Part shown: one piece after another, positions 44,361 to 54,489 of the stretch
Layout of the letters: each line of letters starts with the position of its first letter
Position numbering within the stretch: the first letter of the stretch is position 1
Assembly: GCF_031432975.1 (NCBI RefSeq)
Contig: NZ_CP133838.1
Location: 310,001 to 374,000, forward strand
DNA length: 64,000 bases
Direction of reading: 5' to 3'
Source of the DNA: Buttiauxella selenatireducens
GTDB lineage: Bacteria > Pseudomonadota > Gammaproteobacteria > Enterobacterales > Enterobacteriaceae
Program-made: the position numbers and the translations under genes
Notes under the pieces: model-generated
What the model was told of the DNA's origin: nothing
The model's database searches: none
The model's input: only the letters and a program-made list of their open reading frames with translations

Positions 44361-44921
44361 ATGAGTAAACCATTACAAAAACCGACCATTTTACATGTTG
44401 AAACCGTGGCCCGTTCACGCCTGTTTAATGTCGAAACGGTGGACCTGGAATTTAGCAACGGTGTGCGCCGCGTTTATGAGCGGATGCGTCCGTCTGCGCG
44501 TGAAGCTGTCATGATAGTACCTATCATCGATAACCATGTGATTTTGATTCGTGAATACGCTGTTGGAACCGAATCTTATGAGCTTGGGTTCTCTAAAGGA
44601 TTAATCGATCCAGGAGAAACCGTCTTTGAAGCAGCGAACCGTGAGTTGAAAGAAGAGGTTGGATTTGGCGCTAATCAGCTGACATTCTTGAAAAAACTGA
44701 CGATGGCACCGTCCTATTTCTCGAGCAAAATGAACATTGTTATTGCTGAAGACCTCTATCCCGAATCGCTGGAAGGTGACGAGCCAGAAGAGTTGCCGCA
44801 AGTTCGTTGGCCGCTGGAATCGCTGCTTGATTTGCTCGATGAGGAAGATTTTAGCGAAGCGCGAAATGTAAGTGCGCTTTTCTTAGTGCGGGAATGGCTG
44901 AAAGAGCAGGGGCGTTTGTAA
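44361..44921 (+). CDS. nudE: ADP compounds hydrolase NudE (Nudix)
   Basis: This 186-residue Nudix enzyme, the same length as in E. coli, hydrolyses ADP-ribose, Ap3A and NADH-type compounds. The Nudix box runs GLIDPGETVFEAANRELKEE and ends VGF. The start at 44361 (MSKPLQKPT) matches the family; upstream open frame to 44298 is ignored. Convergent with mrcA. Confidence 0.96.
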   Translation: MSKPLQKPTILHVETVARSRLFNVETVDLEFSNGVRRVYERMRPSAREAVMIVPIIDNHVILIREYAVGTESYELGFSKGLIDPGETVFEAANRELKEEVGFGANQLTFLKKLTMAPSYFSSKMNIVIAEDLYPESLEGDEPEELPQVRWPLESLLDLLDEEDFSEARNVSALFLVREWLKEQGRL

Positions 44922-44936
44922 CCCCGTTTTAACTCA

Positions 44937-44956
44937 CCCGCCTCAAGTGAGGCGGG
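44937..44956. terminator. hairpin between convergent nudE and mrcA
   Basis: CCCGCCTCA and TGAGGCGGG form a perfect nine-pair inverted repeat between the nudE and mrcA stop codons. There is no T tract, so it may be a weak or rho-aided terminator for both genes. Confidence 0.6.
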
Positions 44957-44968
44957 CGACGTCAGGAT

Positions 44969-47521
44969 CTAGAACAACTCGTGGCTCTCGCCGTTATCAA
45001 TTATCGTGGTACCCACTTCATGCACTGCCTGCTGCGTAGGTTGAGTGCCTTCAATAAAGTACTCCGCACGACTACTCCCGCCATTCGCCAATTGCCCTGT
45101 ATAACGGTCAATATTGACGGTGACGATACCCGGCGGCGGCGTTAACGGTTCTTCTGGTACACCTTCCAGAACGACTTTCATAAAGTCATCCCATGCCGGT
45201 TGAGCACTCTTCGCCCCACCTTCGTAACCCGAGATTTGATCTTTGATAGCACCTGATGCGGATGTCCGTCCCAGATCACGACGGTGATCGTCAAAACCAA
45301 TCCATACGGATGTCACCACACCTGGCCCGTAACCTGAGAACCATGCGTCTTTCGAGCTGTTCGTGGTACCGGTTTTACCGCCAATATCGTTACGCTTCAG
45401 GTCACGACCTGCACGCCAGCCGGTGCCTTGCCAGCCGGGTTCGCCATAAATATTGGAGTTAAGCGCACTTTTTATCAGGAACGCCAACGGCGTGTTAATG
45501 ACATGCGGTGCGTACTCTGGCGGGCTGCTTTGGGCGACCAGTTCGCTATTGGCTTGTTCAAGCTTCGGCATTGGAACGCTGGCGTTCTGCTGTTCCTGAG
45601 ACTGCGCGACGTCTTCAACATTCTGATTTTCCAGCACGTTAGACTTCTGTGTTTCGCCGTAAATCACAGGAATATCGCAATCAGGGCAGGCGATTTTCGG
45701 CTTCGCTTCAAAGATCGTGCCGCCAATTTCATTCTCAATTTTTGAGATGTAGTACGGGTCAACCAGGAAACCACCGTTAGCCATAACGGAATAACCGCGA
45801 GCGACCTGCATCGGCGTGAAGGAGGCCGAGCCAAGTGCCAGAGATTCGGTATGCACAATGTTCTGCGCAGGGAAGCCGAAGCGCTGCAGATACTCTGCTG
45901 CGTAGTCAACACCCATAGCTCGCATCGCACGCACCATCACCACGTTCTTCGACTGGCCAAGGCCCTGACGCAATCTGATTGGGCCTGCATACTCTGGTGG
46001 AGAGTTTTTCGGACGCCAGTCGGAACCGGCACCGGCATCCCAGCGAGAAATCGGCACATCGTTCAGCACGCTCGCCAGAGTCAGGCCTTTATCCATTGCC
46101 GCGGTGTAAAGGAACGGTTTGATGTTGGAACCCACCTGACGCAATGCCTGAGTGGCACGGTTGAATTTGCTCTGATTGAAGTCAAAGCCACCAACCAACG
46201 CCACAACAGCACCGTTCTGTGGATTGATAGAAACCAGTGCTGAGTTCACGTCCGGGACTTGCCCAAGCCACCAATTCTCATCAACTTTACGAACCCAGAT
46301 TTGTTGCCCCGCCTGCACCACATCCGTCACTTTACGTGGCGTTGGGCCTTGTGCGGTGTCAGAACGATAAGGGCGCGCCCAGCGCATTCCATCCATATTG
46401 ATAGAAACGGCGCTGCCATCAGCCATCAATGCTGTCGCTTCCGCCGGGGTTGCCTGAGTAATCACGGCAGGGAACAGCGGGCCGTAGACGGGGAGATTCT
46501 TTAACGAATCAACAATCTTAGTTTTATCCCACGGGGTTTCGCCTACTTTCCACAGCACATTCGATGGGCCACGGTAACCGTGACGCATATCGTAAGCCAT
46601 GACGTTATTGCGTACGGCTTGTTGAGCGGCTTGCTGAGTTTTACGCGTGATGGTGGTGTAAACCTTATAACCATCTTCGTAGGCTTTCTCGCCATAACGC
46701 GCCACCATATCCTGGCGCACCAGCTCAGAAAGGTACGGTGCAGAGAATGCGATTTCTGGCGCGTGATAGTTAGCGTCGATTGGCTGGTTACGCGCCTCGT
46801 CGTATTGCGCCTGAGAAATGTAGTTTTCGCTCAACATACGCGATAACACGACATTACGACGGGAAGTGGCGCGGTCCATTGAGTAAAGCGGGTTAAAAGT
46901 TGACGGTGCTTTTGGCAACCCGGCAATCACCGCCATTTCGCTTAGTGTCAGCTGATCAATCGACTTACCAAAATAGACCTGGGCTGCGGCCCCGACACCA
47001 TAGGCGCGGTACCCGAGATAAATCTTGTTGAGGTATAACTCGAGGATTTCATCTTTGGTCAGCAACTGCTCAATACGAATCGCCAGGAACACTTCTTTTA
47101 TCTTACGCATCAGAGTGCGTTCAGGGCTCAAGAAGAAGTTACGTGCCAGCTGTTGCGTGATGGTACTTGCACCTTGAGATGCATGACCAGAAAACAGCGC
47201 CACGCTGGCGGCACGGAAGATCCCGACAGGATCCACACCATGGTGTTCGTAGAAGCGACTGTCTTCTGTCGCAATAAAAGCTTTCACCATCACTGGCGGG
47301 ATTTGATTGAGCGTCACCGGAATACGGCGCTTCTCACCGTATTGAGCAATAAGCTCACCATCAGCGCTATAAACCTGCATTGGGATCTGGAGCCGCACGT
47401 CTTTAAGCGTGGCGACATCAGGCAACTGCGGCTCAATAAATTTGTAGAGCCCGAAGATCGAGCCTGCTCCCAGCAGAATGCAACACACTGCAAGGATTAA
47501 TAAATACTTTACGAACTTCAC
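44969..47521 (-). CDS. mrcA: penicillin-binding protein 1A (bifunctional class A PBP)
   Basis: This 850-residue peptidoglycan synthase, the same length as in E. coli, is anchored by an N-terminal membrane segment (about 5-27). The glycosyltransferase domain has Glu86 in ATEDSRFYEHHG and the GASTITQQLARN signature. The transpeptidase has nucleophile Ser465 in SNIK and the KTGTTNSSKD box. An OB-type insertion lies between the domains. Divergent from hofM, as in E. coli. Confidence 0.98.
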   Translation of the reverse strand: MKFVKYLLILAVCCILLGAGSIFGLYKFIEPQLPDVATLKDVRLQIPMQVYSADGELIAQYGEKRRIPVTLNQIPPVMVKAFIATEDSRFYEHHGVDPVGIFRAASVALFSGHASQGASTITQQLARNFFLSPERTLMRKIKEVFLAIRIEQLLTKDEILELYLNKIYLGYRAYGVGAAAQVYFGKSIDQLTLSEMAVIAGLPKAPSTFNPLYSMDRATSRRNVVLSRMLSENYISQAQYDEARNQPIDANYHAPEIAFSAPYLSELVRQDMVARYGEKAYEDGYKVYTTITRKTQQAAQQAVRNNVMAYDMRHGYRGPSNVLWKVGETPWDKTKIVDSLKNLPVYGPLFPAVITQATPAEATALMADGSAVSINMDGMRWARPYRSDTAQGPTPRKVTDVVQAGQQIWVRKVDENWWLGQVPDVNSALVSINPQNGAVVALVGGFDFNQSKFNRATQALRQVGSNIKPFLYTAAMDKGLTLASVLNDVPISRWDAGAGSDWRPKNSPPEYAGPIRLRQGLGQSKNVVMVRAMRAMGVDYAAEYLQRFGFPAQNIVHTESLALGSASFTPMQVARGYSVMANGGFLVDPYYISKIENEIGGTIFEAKPKIACPDCDIPVIYGETQKSNVLENQNVEDVAQSQEQQNASVPMPKLEQANSELVAQSSPPEYAPHVINTPLAFLIKSALNSNIYGEPGWQGTGWRAGRDLKRNDIGGKTGTTNSSKDAWFSGYGPGVVTSVWIGFDDHRRDLGRTSASGAIKDQISGYEGGAKSAQPAWDDFMKVVLEGVPEEPLTPPPGIVTVNIDRYTGQLANGGSSRAEYFIEGTQPTQQAVHEVGTTIIDNGESHELF

Positions 47522-47640
47522 CTTAGATTTCCCATTACGTTTCCATTGGGCAGTTTATAAACAACCGCGCGGTAGTATAAAGGCAAGCCAGTGGCATTGG
47601 TATGGCATTTTCCTCGCACGGCGATAAGGAGATCGTAATC

Positions 47641-48465
47641 ATGATGTTCGCAACCTGGCAAATAGGCCTGGATATTCAACATACAAGCATGCGTGCGGTG
47701 GCGGTTCAACGCCAACGGCAAGGGTGGCAGCTTCGGCATTGGTGGCAACTTCCTTTGCCCGAAGGAACCTTTCGCGATGGTTTGTTAATGAATACGGAAG
47801 CATTCGCTAACGCTTTGCTGGACTGGCGAAAAGAATTGCCGGTGCGCCATCAATTGCGTGTCTCTTTTCCAACCCAGCGAACATTGCAACGCCCCATTCC
47901 CGCGCCTGACAAACGTCTGGCTGAGCCTGCAAGTGACGCGTATATCGCATCAACAACCGCCCGGCAGCTGCAAATGACACCCGCTCAATTGTGCTGGGAT
48001 TATTTAGCGTCACAAGATGTTGCTGACCCGTATTTGATAGTAGCTGCGCGTCAGACAGATGTCGCTGCGTTGATAAAAAGTCTGGCAGTGGTAAAGCTTT
48101 TTCCGGCAACTCTGACCCCTGGCGCGAGTGCATTGCCAGCGCTTACTGCGCCCTGTCATTTAGAGAAATGCGAGTATTTGGTGCATCGCGAAGAGCATCA
48201 CTGGTTATGGGCTTCAACCGAAACCACGCCACGTTGGGGATGGGCTGATACCCATGTCGTACCCACGATTAGCGATTTGTGCCAGCAACTTAAAACCGAG
48301 CCGGAGAAGGTGGCGCTGAGTTTCGCGCAGCCCGAGTCACAGCCGGTGGGGGTTTTACCATTGGATGCGTGGTCCGCACTTTCACGCTTGCAACCGCCGT
48401 TGCCACGTCATGGTGGAGTATTTACGGTTGCGATAGGGCTGGCCATTGGCAGGGTGTCCCGATGA
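47641..48465 (+). CDS. hofM: HofM, PilM-like DNA-utilisation protein
   Basis: This 274-residue protein is the first of five hof genes, homologues of type IV pilus assembly genes pilMNOPQ that are needed in E. coli to use DNA as nutrient. It is weakly similar to E. coli HofM (259) and lacks a clear signal peptide, fitting a cytoplasmic PilM-like actin-fold partner of HofN. The start at 47641 has AAGGAG nine bases before it; a second ATG follows directly. Its stop overlaps hofN by ATGA. Confidence 0.88.
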   Translation: MMFATWQIGLDIQHTSMRAVAVQRQRQGWQLRHWWQLPLPEGTFRDGLLMNTEAFANALLDWRKELPVRHQLRVSFPTQRTLQRPIPAPDKRLAEPASDAYIASTTARQLQMTPAQLCWDYLASQDVADPYLIVAARQTDVAALIKSLAVVKLFPATLTPGASALPALTAPCHLEKCEYLVHREEHHWLWASTETTPRWGWADTHVVPTISDLCQQLKTEPEKVALSFAQPESQPVGVLPLDAWSALSRLQPPLPRHGGVFTVAIGLAIGRVSR

Positions 48466-49016
48466 GCGCGTTGATTAATTTGTTGCCATGGCGCCAGACG
48501 CTGCGCCAGCAGAAGGTGCGCCGTTGGAGTGTTTTACTTGCTCTGGTTTTAATACTCGTGCCCCTCATAGCTTTTGCCGGGCAGCAGTTAACGGCATGGA
48601 AAGTCAGTCAGCACCAGACTCAAAGTGAATACCTCGCAAATACACTCCCCGCATTAGAGACCCTTTATCAGCAACGGCTGGGGTTCGAAGAGCAGCAAAG
48701 AAAACTCCTGCAGTTGCAGCAAATTCGTGATGTGCAGCAACGGGCTGTGCAAATTTGGGAGCAGCGATTGGTTCGGCTGGCAGAGGGGTTGCCTGCCGGT
48801 TCCTGGCTGTCCTCACTGACCCTGCAAAATGGGCGATTTGAGCTCAAGGGGCATGCAACGGATCTGGATGATATGCACAGGCTGGAAAAGGTACTCGCGC
48901 AGCTTGACGGTGTTGCTGCCGTTCAGGCAGGCGCGGTTCAGCATGAAGCACAAGGTGGATACGGCTTCGGTGTCACACTCATGCTTTCAGAGGTGGAAAA
49001 TGCACGGGTTCATTGA
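48462..49016 (+). CDS. hofN: HofN, PilN-like inner-membrane protein
   Basis: This 184-residue protein has a short cytoplasmic start (INLLPWR, the PilN motif that binds PilM), one membrane segment (about 21-40), a coiled-coil-like Gln-rich stretch and a periplasmic ferredoxin-like domain. The start at 48462 overlaps the hofM stop (ATGA). Length agrees with E. coli HofN (179). Confidence 0.9.
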   Translation: MSALINLLPWRQTLRQQKVRRWSVLLALVLILVPLIAFAGQQLTAWKVSQHQTQSEYLANTLPALETLYQQRLGFEEQQRKLLQLQQIRDVQQRAVQIWEQRLVRLAEGLPAGSWLSSLTLQNGRFELKGHATDLDDMHRLEKVLAQLDGVAAVQAGAVQHEAQGGYGFGVTLMLSEVENARVH

Positions 49017-49467
49017 GCGCTGGCTAAGTGGGGCGCGTTGGATACGCATTGCAACGTTTACCTGCATAACAAGCATGGCGGCGCTTGCCTCTGGGCTGTT
49101 TCTGATACTGCCGCAGAACTCTCAGATTCAACAGCTGCAAGCGCACTGCGAGCAAATGAGTCAACAGCTGGCGCGGTTAAGACACAAAATCCAGCAGTTG
49201 GCTGAACTTAAACAACCTGTTTCGCCATTGAAGGCACCGCTGTTTTCCGTGACGGACTTTGTCAGTCAAGCGGGAGGACAGCTAGTGAAGTGGCAGCCTG
49301 ACGATAAAGGCGCAGTGCTGAACATGCTGGTTCCATGGGAGAAACTACCGGGATTATTCATACGGCTTGCCGAATATCGTGTTGTGGCAAACCACTCGTT
49401 CACCATCACGGCGCAAGGGGAGTTGCTCAGTCTGGTGATGGCTATGGAGTTCGCTGATGAACCGTAG
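49000..49467 (+). CDS. hofO: HofO, PilO-like inner-membrane protein
   Basis: This 155-residue protein has one N-terminal membrane segment (about 17-37) and a periplasmic coiled coil with Gln-rich heptads, matching the PilO-like HofO (146 in E. coli) that pairs with HofN. The start at 49000 overlaps hofN by 17 bases, with AGAGGTGG upstream as ribosome-binding site. The longer open frame from 48829 lies within hofN and is rejected. Confidence 0.87.
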   Translation: MHGFIERWLSGARWIRIATFTCITSMAALASGLFLILPQNSQIQQLQAHCEQMSQQLARLRHKIQQLAELKQPVSPLKAPLFSVTDFVSQAGGQLVKWQPDDKGAVLNMLVPWEKLPGLFIRLAEYRVVANHSFTITAQGELLSLVMAMEFADEP

Positions 49468-49768
49468 CATTGGTGGGTTGGTCTTTCTGGTTATTTCCTC
49501 AGCGTGGGCGATACCACCAAACCCGTTTCTGCCACATATTTCGCCTTGTGAAAGCCTGTCTGCCCAACTTGGGCGTTGGACGTTAAAGGGCGTTATCAAT
49601 TCAACTGAGACCAGTACGGCTTTGATGCTCGACCCTCAAGGTGTATGGCGGCGTATTAAGCCAGATAGCGTGCTCTTTAAAGGCGCGCAGATTGAAAGTG
49701 TGGGCGAAGGAGCTGTGGTCGCAAAACTTGCCCCGGCTGCCCACTCTTTTCTTACCGCTGGGAAATAA
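49457..49768 (+). CDS. hofP: HofP, PilP-like periplasmic protein
   Basis: This 103-residue protein has an N-terminal signal-like segment (about 5-18, ending SAWA) and the NPFLPH motif similar to the DPF motif of E. coli HofP (134). It is shorter at the C-terminus, where E. coli has a poorly conserved tail. It overlaps hofO by 11 bases. Identity is by position and weak similarity. Confidence 0.83.
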   Translation: MNRSIGGLVFLVISSAWAIPPNPFLPHISPCESLSAQLGRWTLKGVINSTETSTALMLDPQGVWRRIKPDSVLFKGAQIESVGEGAVVAKLAPAAHSFLTAGK

Positions 49769-49780
49769 AAGGAAAAACAC

Positions 49781-51028
49781 ATGCAATGGATGAGGGGATT
49801 ACTTTTGATACTGGTGCTGCCGTTCGCAAGCCAGGCCGATAAAGGTATTTCGCTGGTGCTTGATGACGTGCCGATAACCCAGGTGTTGCAGGCGCTGGCT
49901 GAAGCTCAACGAGTTAACCTGCTGATTGCACCTGGAGTTGAAGGTGTGCTGTCGCTCAACTTAGTAAACGTACCGTGGAAGCAGGCATTTCAACTGGTAC
50001 TCAACAGCGCTGAACTCAGCCAGCAGCAGGACGGGAATGTGATACAGATTCTGCCTAAGGCCCGCCTTCGGGAGCAGCAAGCGTTAGCGATGGAACAGCG
50101 CAAACAACACACACTCAACCAACCGATGTTGCAGCAAGTATTTGCTCCTCATCATGCTGACGTAGAAGAGTTAGCCGCAGCGCTGAAATCGGCGGGAACT
50201 AAACTGACAAGCGCCCAGGGCTATGCCACGGTAGATAAACGAACTAACCGGCTGATTGTGCATGACAATAAAGATGTCTTGAAACAGATTGCTGCCTGGG
50301 TTGCCGAAATGGATTTACCGATTGGGCAGGTAGAGATTGAAGCCCATATTGTGACGATCAACCAGGATAAGCTGCGTGAGCTGGGCGTGAAATGGTCAGC
50401 AGCGGAGCAAACTGGGGAAAGCAAAATCTACCACCCTACGGGAATCTCTGCCGATCTCTCCGTCGCAAGCGCAACCACAAAAGTCGGTTTCAATATTGCC
50501 CGCATTGATGGTCGGCTGTTAGAGCTAGAGCTATCCGCTCTGGAACAGCAGCAACAACTGGAGATTATTGCGAGTCCTCGCCTGATGGCGGCGCACCAGC
50601 AGCCTGCCAGTATTAAACAAGGTACTGAAATTCCTTATCAGGTATCTAGCGGTGAGAGCGGGGCGACCTCAATCGAATTTAAAGAGGCGGTTTTGGGGAT
50701 GGAAGTCACGCCAACTATTCAGCCGCATGGCAACATTCGTTTAAAACTGCGTATTAGCCAAAACATGCCGGGTCGAAGTATTCAGCAGACTGATGGTGAA
50801 GTATTGGCAATAGACAAACAGGAGATAGAAACCGTAGTGGCGGTGAAAAACGGTGAAACCCTGGCTCTTGGCGGGATTTTCCAGCAGCACAATAAAGACA
50901 GCAGTGATAGCGTCCCTCTGCTGGGTGCCATCCCACTAGTGGGGAGTCTGTTTCGCCATGATGCTAAAGACCACCAACGCCGAGAGTTAGTGGTCTTTAT
51001 TACACCGCGACTTATCCCTGTTCCGTAG
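49781..51028 (+). CDS. hofQ: HofQ secretin (outer-membrane DNA-uptake pore)
   Basis: This 415-residue secretin (412 in E. coli) has a signal peptide (about 1-19), N-terminal domains beginning ISLVLDDVPITQVLQALAE, and the C-terminal secretin core with VPLLGAIPLVGSLFRH and the end LVVFITPRLIP. Secretins form the outer-membrane channel of type IV pili and DNA uptake systems. All five hof genes are intact and closely spaced. Confidence 0.94.
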   Translation: MQWMRGLLLILVLPFASQADKGISLVLDDVPITQVLQALAEAQRVNLLIAPGVEGVLSLNLVNVPWKQAFQLVLNSAELSQQQDGNVIQILPKARLREQQALAMEQRKQHTLNQPMLQQVFAPHHADVEELAAALKSAGTKLTSAQGYATVDKRTNRLIVHDNKDVLKQIAAWVAEMDLPIGQVEIEAHIVTINQDKLRELGVKWSAAEQTGESKIYHPTGISADLSVASATTKVGFNIARIDGRLLELELSALEQQQQLEIIASPRLMAAHQQPASIKQGTEIPYQVSSGESGATSIEFKEAVLGMEVTPTIQPHGNIRLKLRISQNMPGRSIQQTDGEVLAIDKQEIETVVAVKNGETLALGGIFQQHNKDSSDSVPLLGAIPLVGSLFRHDAKDHQRRELVVFITPRLIPVP

Positions 51029-51346
51029 TGTTTTCTTGCACCATCGTGGAGTTTTTCTTTGAAACGACGCCCAGGTGTTTGACGGCAGAGAGGAATTAGC
51101 TTACAAGGTGTACCGTTTCGAGAGGCTGGCTGCTCAAGACTGTGACAGATAACCCTGATTTATGTATTTTCTTCTTCATGAGAACGCTGGGGAATATAAT
51201 CGGTTGCCAAACTACCTTGAGTATTGAGATAATTTTCAGTCTGACTCTCGCACTATCGCTTATGAGGTTTCAGTTCATGTCCCGCTGCACCTGGTTGTAA
51301 CAGGGCGGGTTTATCATCAACGAATTGTCTTAGTAGTACCGAAAAA
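51029..51346 (+). promoter_or_regulatory. aroK upstream region with candidate promoter (318 bp)
   Basis: No gene is supported. A perfect -10 hexamer TATAAT at 51195-51200 has the weak -35 hexamer TTCTTC at 51172-51177, 17 bp upstream. It would give a leader of about 140 nt before aroK. This is the expected location of the main promoter of the aroK-to-trpS cluster. Confidence 0.5.
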
Positions 51347-51868
51347 ATGGCAGAGAAACGCAATATCTTTCTGGTTGGGCCTATGGGTGCCGGCAAAAGC
51401 ACTATTGGGCGTCAGTTAGCTCAGCAACTCAATATGGAATTTTTCGATTCTGATCAAGAGATTGAGAAACGTACCGGAGCTGATGTGGGCTGGGTATTCG
51501 ACGTTGAAGGCGAAGACGGCTTCCGCGATCGCGAAGAAAAAATCATCAACGAACTCACTGAAAAACAGGGCATCGTGCTGGCAACTGGCGGCGGTTCTGT
51601 GAAGTCTCGTGAGACCCGTAACCGTCTCTCCGCCCGTGGAGTTGTGGTGTATCTTGAAACCACAATCGAAAAACAGCTTGCTCGTACACAGCGTGATAAA
51701 AAGCGCCCACTGCTGCAAGTTGAGACTCCACCGCGTGAAGTTCTTGAAGCATTAGCTCAAGAACGCAATCCTCTTTATGAAGAGATTGCTGATGTGACGA
51801 TTCGCACCGACGACCAAAGTGCCAAAGTGGTTGCTAACCAGATTATTCATATGTTGGAAAGCAACTGA
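51347..51868 (+). CDS. aroK: shikimate kinase I
   Basis: This 173-residue kinase, the same length as in E. coli, phosphorylates shikimate at the 3-hydroxyl in the chorismate pathway. The Walker A loop [11 protein letters not shown] starts at residue 11; the shikimate-binding [11 protein letters not shown] and the lid region RDKKRPLL are intact, with GGGSV binding the substrate. It opens a cluster running through trpS. Confidence 0.98.
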   Translation: MAEKRNIFLVGPMGAGKSTIGRQLAQQLNMEFFDSDQEIEKRTGADVGWVFDVEGEDGFRDREEKIINELTEKQGIVLATGGGSVKSRETRNRLSARGVVVYLETTIEKQLARTQRDKKRPLLQVETPPREVLEALAQERNPLYEEIADVTIRTDDQSAKVVANQIIHMLESN

Positions 51869-51928
51869 TTCTGGCTTAATCGAAAAAAACGCCTGCGGGC
51901 TAAGCAACATCAAGGTGGACTTCGCGTT

Positions 51929-53017
51929 ATGGAGAGGTTAACAGTCACTCTCGGGGAACGTAGTTACCCTATCACCATTGCTGCTGGGTTATTTAGTGAC
52001 TCGGCATCTTTTGGGCCGTTGAAAGCTGGCGACCAAACGATGCTGGTGACCAATGAAACCCTGGCGCCGCTCTACCTGGATAAGGTGCGTGGCGTGCTTG
52101 AGCAAGCGGGCGTTAAAGTCGATTCCGTCATCCTTCCGGATGGCGAACAATTTAAAAGCCTCGCAGTATTAGACACTGTCTTTACCGCGTTGCTTGAAAA
52201 GCCACACGGTCGTGACACGACACTCATCGCCCTTGGTGGCGGTGTCGTTGGTGACCTGACTGGCTTTGCTGCTGCGAGCTATCAACGTGGCGTGCGTTTT
52301 ATTCAAGTTCCGACCACATTGCTTTCGCAAGTGGACTCTTCTGTTGGCGGAAAAACAGCCGTTAACCATCCTCTCGGTAAAAATATGATTGGTGCGTTCT
52401 ACCAGCCGGCTTCGGTTGTGGTGGATCTCGACTGTCTGAATACTTTACCGGCGCGGGAGTTAGCATCTGGCCTGGCAGAAGTGATTAAGTACGGAATTAT
52501 TCTCGACGGTGAATTCTTTGATTGGCTTGAAGAAAACCTGGACGCATTGCTTGCGCTTGATGGCAAAGCTTTGGCCTGGTGTATTCGTCGTTGTTGTGAG
52601 CTGAAAGCAGAAGTTGTTGCCGCTGACGAGCGCGAAAGCGGCTTACGTGCTTTACTGAATTTGGGTCACACCTTTGGTCACGCTATAGAAGCTGAAATGG
52701 GCTATGGCAACTGGCTGCATGGTGAAGCTGTTGCTGCTGGTATGGTAATGGCGGCGCGTACGGCACAGCGTCTTGGTAACTTCAGTGAAGCCGATGTTCA
52801 GCGAATCATCAAGCTGCTGCAACGTGCTGGGCTGCCAGTTACTGGGCCGAAAGAAATGTCAGCAGACGCGTATATGCCCCACATGATGCGTGACAAGAAA
52901 GTGTTGGCTGGTGATTTGCGTTTAGTGCTGCCACTGGCTATCGGGAAGAGTGAAGTGCGTGGCGGAGTGCCACACGATGTCGTTTTGTCCGCCATTGCTG
53001 ACTGTCAGCAGGCTTAA
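51929..53017 (+). CDS. aroB: 3-dehydroquinate synthase
   Basis: This 362-residue NAD- and metal-dependent enzyme (362 in E. coli) converts DAHP to 3-dehydroquinate. The [14 protein letters not shown]-binding motif and metal ligands in the GHTFGHAIE and LHGE segments are present. The ATG at 51929 follows AAGGTGG. Together with aroK it makes early aromatic precursors. Confidence 0.98.
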   Translation: MERLTVTLGERSYPITIAAGLFSDSASFGPLKAGDQTMLVTNETLAPLYLDKVRGVLEQAGVKVDSVILPDGEQFKSLAVLDTVFTALLEKPHGRDTTLIALGGGVVGDLTGFAAASYQRGVRFIQVPTTLLSQVDSSVGGKTAVNHPLGKNMIGAFYQPASVVVDLDCLNTLPARELASGLAEVIKYGIILDGEFFDWLEENLDALLALDGKALAWCIRRCCELKAEVVAADERESGLRALLNLGHTFGHAIEAEMGYGNWLHGEAVAAGMVMAARTAQRLGNFSEADVQRIIKLLQRAGLPVTGPKEMSADAYMPHMMRDKKVLAGDLRLVLPLAIGKSEVRGGVPHDVVLSAIADCQQA

Positions 53018-53114
53018 TTATTAGAAATTTCGGTCGCTGCAGTCAGGCGATTTTTAACTTCGGGTGATGTGCTGAGTACGAATCGCTGGCATAAGCCTTT
53101 TAGTGGGGTGTTAA

Positions 53115-54425
53115 ATGGATGAGTTTAAACCGGAAGATGAGCTGAAACCCGATCCCAGCGATCGTCGTTCAGGTCGTACCCGTAGAGCTGATGAGCGCGA
53201 GAGTGAGCCACAAATCAATGTCGATGATGTTGAATTAGATGCCGACGAGCCTCGTCCAGCGCGTTCCCGCCGTACTCGTGATGAAGAAGAGTATGAAAGT
53301 GAAGATGATCTTCAAGTTGATGCTGAAGAACGTCGTCCGGCGCGTGCTCGTAAAAAATCCGCTAAACAGAAAGTTCCGGTATCTCGCCAGCATCTGATGA
53401 TGGGCATTGGTGTTCTAGTGCTGCTGCTATTAATCATTGGAATTGGCTCGGCGCTGAAAGCCCCTTCGACGACTGAAACTGCAGATCAGACACCTGGTGC
53501 TGAGAAAAACATCGATTTGTCTGGCGCTGCGGGCAACACCGCCGAACAGACTAATGGTTCGACAACTGCGGCCAATCAGACAGAAAATGCCACGAACCCA
53601 CAAGAAGTGACTCTTCCTGCCATTTCTTCAACCCCTACCGACGCGCAAACTCAGCCTGTACCTCAGGGCCAGCAGCGTGTTGAAGTACCGGGTGATCTGA
53701 ATAATGCACTGACTCAACAATCGGGCCAGATTGATAATGTCGTGAGCAATTCAACGTTGCCAACCGCGCCAGCTACAGTTGCGGCGGTTGCGGGTAGCAA
53801 TAGCTCAACTACCGCTCCACGCCCGGTCGCGAAATCTGAACCAACGAAGCAAGCGGCACCACGTCAAGAACGTAAAACTGCTGTGATTGAGCCGCAACAC
53901 AAAGCTCAACCGGCTAAGCAACAGCCGGTCGCGAAAAGCACGGTAGTCGCTGAACCAAAACCTGTGGTGGTTGCGAAACGTAGCGAAGCAGTGACGGCTC
54001 CAGCACCAACGGCGACCGCACCAGCTAAAGCACCGGTTACCGCAACTGCTCCAAAAGCCACGGCCACTGAGACAGCAACGTCTTCAGCACCGAAAGCCAC
54101 GACAGCAGCCCCTGTGACTGCGGCCACTGGCGCGGTAGCGGGTGATGCTGGTGCAATCAAAGGCGCTCCTGGTAGCCATTACACTTTACAGCTCAGCTCA
54201 TCTTCTAACTCAGCAAACTTGAATGCCTGGGCGAAGAAAGAGAATCTGCAACATTATATGGTCTACCAGACAGTACGAAATGGTCAGCCATGGTACGTGT
54301 TGGTTAGCGGTATCTACGCCAGCAAAGATGAGGCGAAACGTGCTGTTGCAACATTGCCAGCTGATGTGCAGGCCAAGAACCCATGGGCAAAACCTATCCA
54401 TCAGGTTCAGTCTGATCTGAAGTGA
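53115..54425 (+). CDS. damX: cell division protein DamX (SPOR domain)
   Basis: This 436-residue inner-membrane protein (428 in E. coli) binds denuded septal peptidoglycan. The first 93 residues are highly charged and cytoplasmic; a membrane segment spans about 94-113; a long Ala/Thr/Pro-rich periplasmic linker leads to a C-terminal SPOR domain (about 353-430, [11 protein letters not shown]...). The low-complexity linker explains the length difference. Confidence 0.96.
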   Translation: MDEFKPEDELKPDPSDRRSGRTRRADERESEPQINVDDVELDADEPRPARSRRTRDEEEYESEDDLQVDAEERRPARARKKSAKQKVPVSRQHLMMGIGVLVLLLLIIGIGSALKAPSTTETADQTPGAEKNIDLSGAAGNTAEQTNGSTTAANQTENATNPQEVTLPAISSTPTDAQTQPVPQGQQRVEVPGDLNNALTQQSGQIDNVVSNSTLPTAPATVAAVAGSNSSTTAPRPVAKSEPTKQAAPRQERKTAVIEPQHKAQPAKQQPVAKSTVVAEPKPVVVAKRSEAVTAPAPTATAPAKAPVTATAPKATATETATSSAPKATTAAPVTAATGAVAGDAGAIKGAPGSHYTLQLSSSSNSANLNAWAKKENLQHYMVYQTVRNGQPWYVLVSGIYASKDEAKRAVATLPADVQAKNPWAKPIHQVQSDLK

Positions 54426-54489
54426 TGAACAAGCGCAGCCGCTGTTGGAACCTTTCCACAGCTGGAAAAGGTGTAAATAGTTAGGCAGC

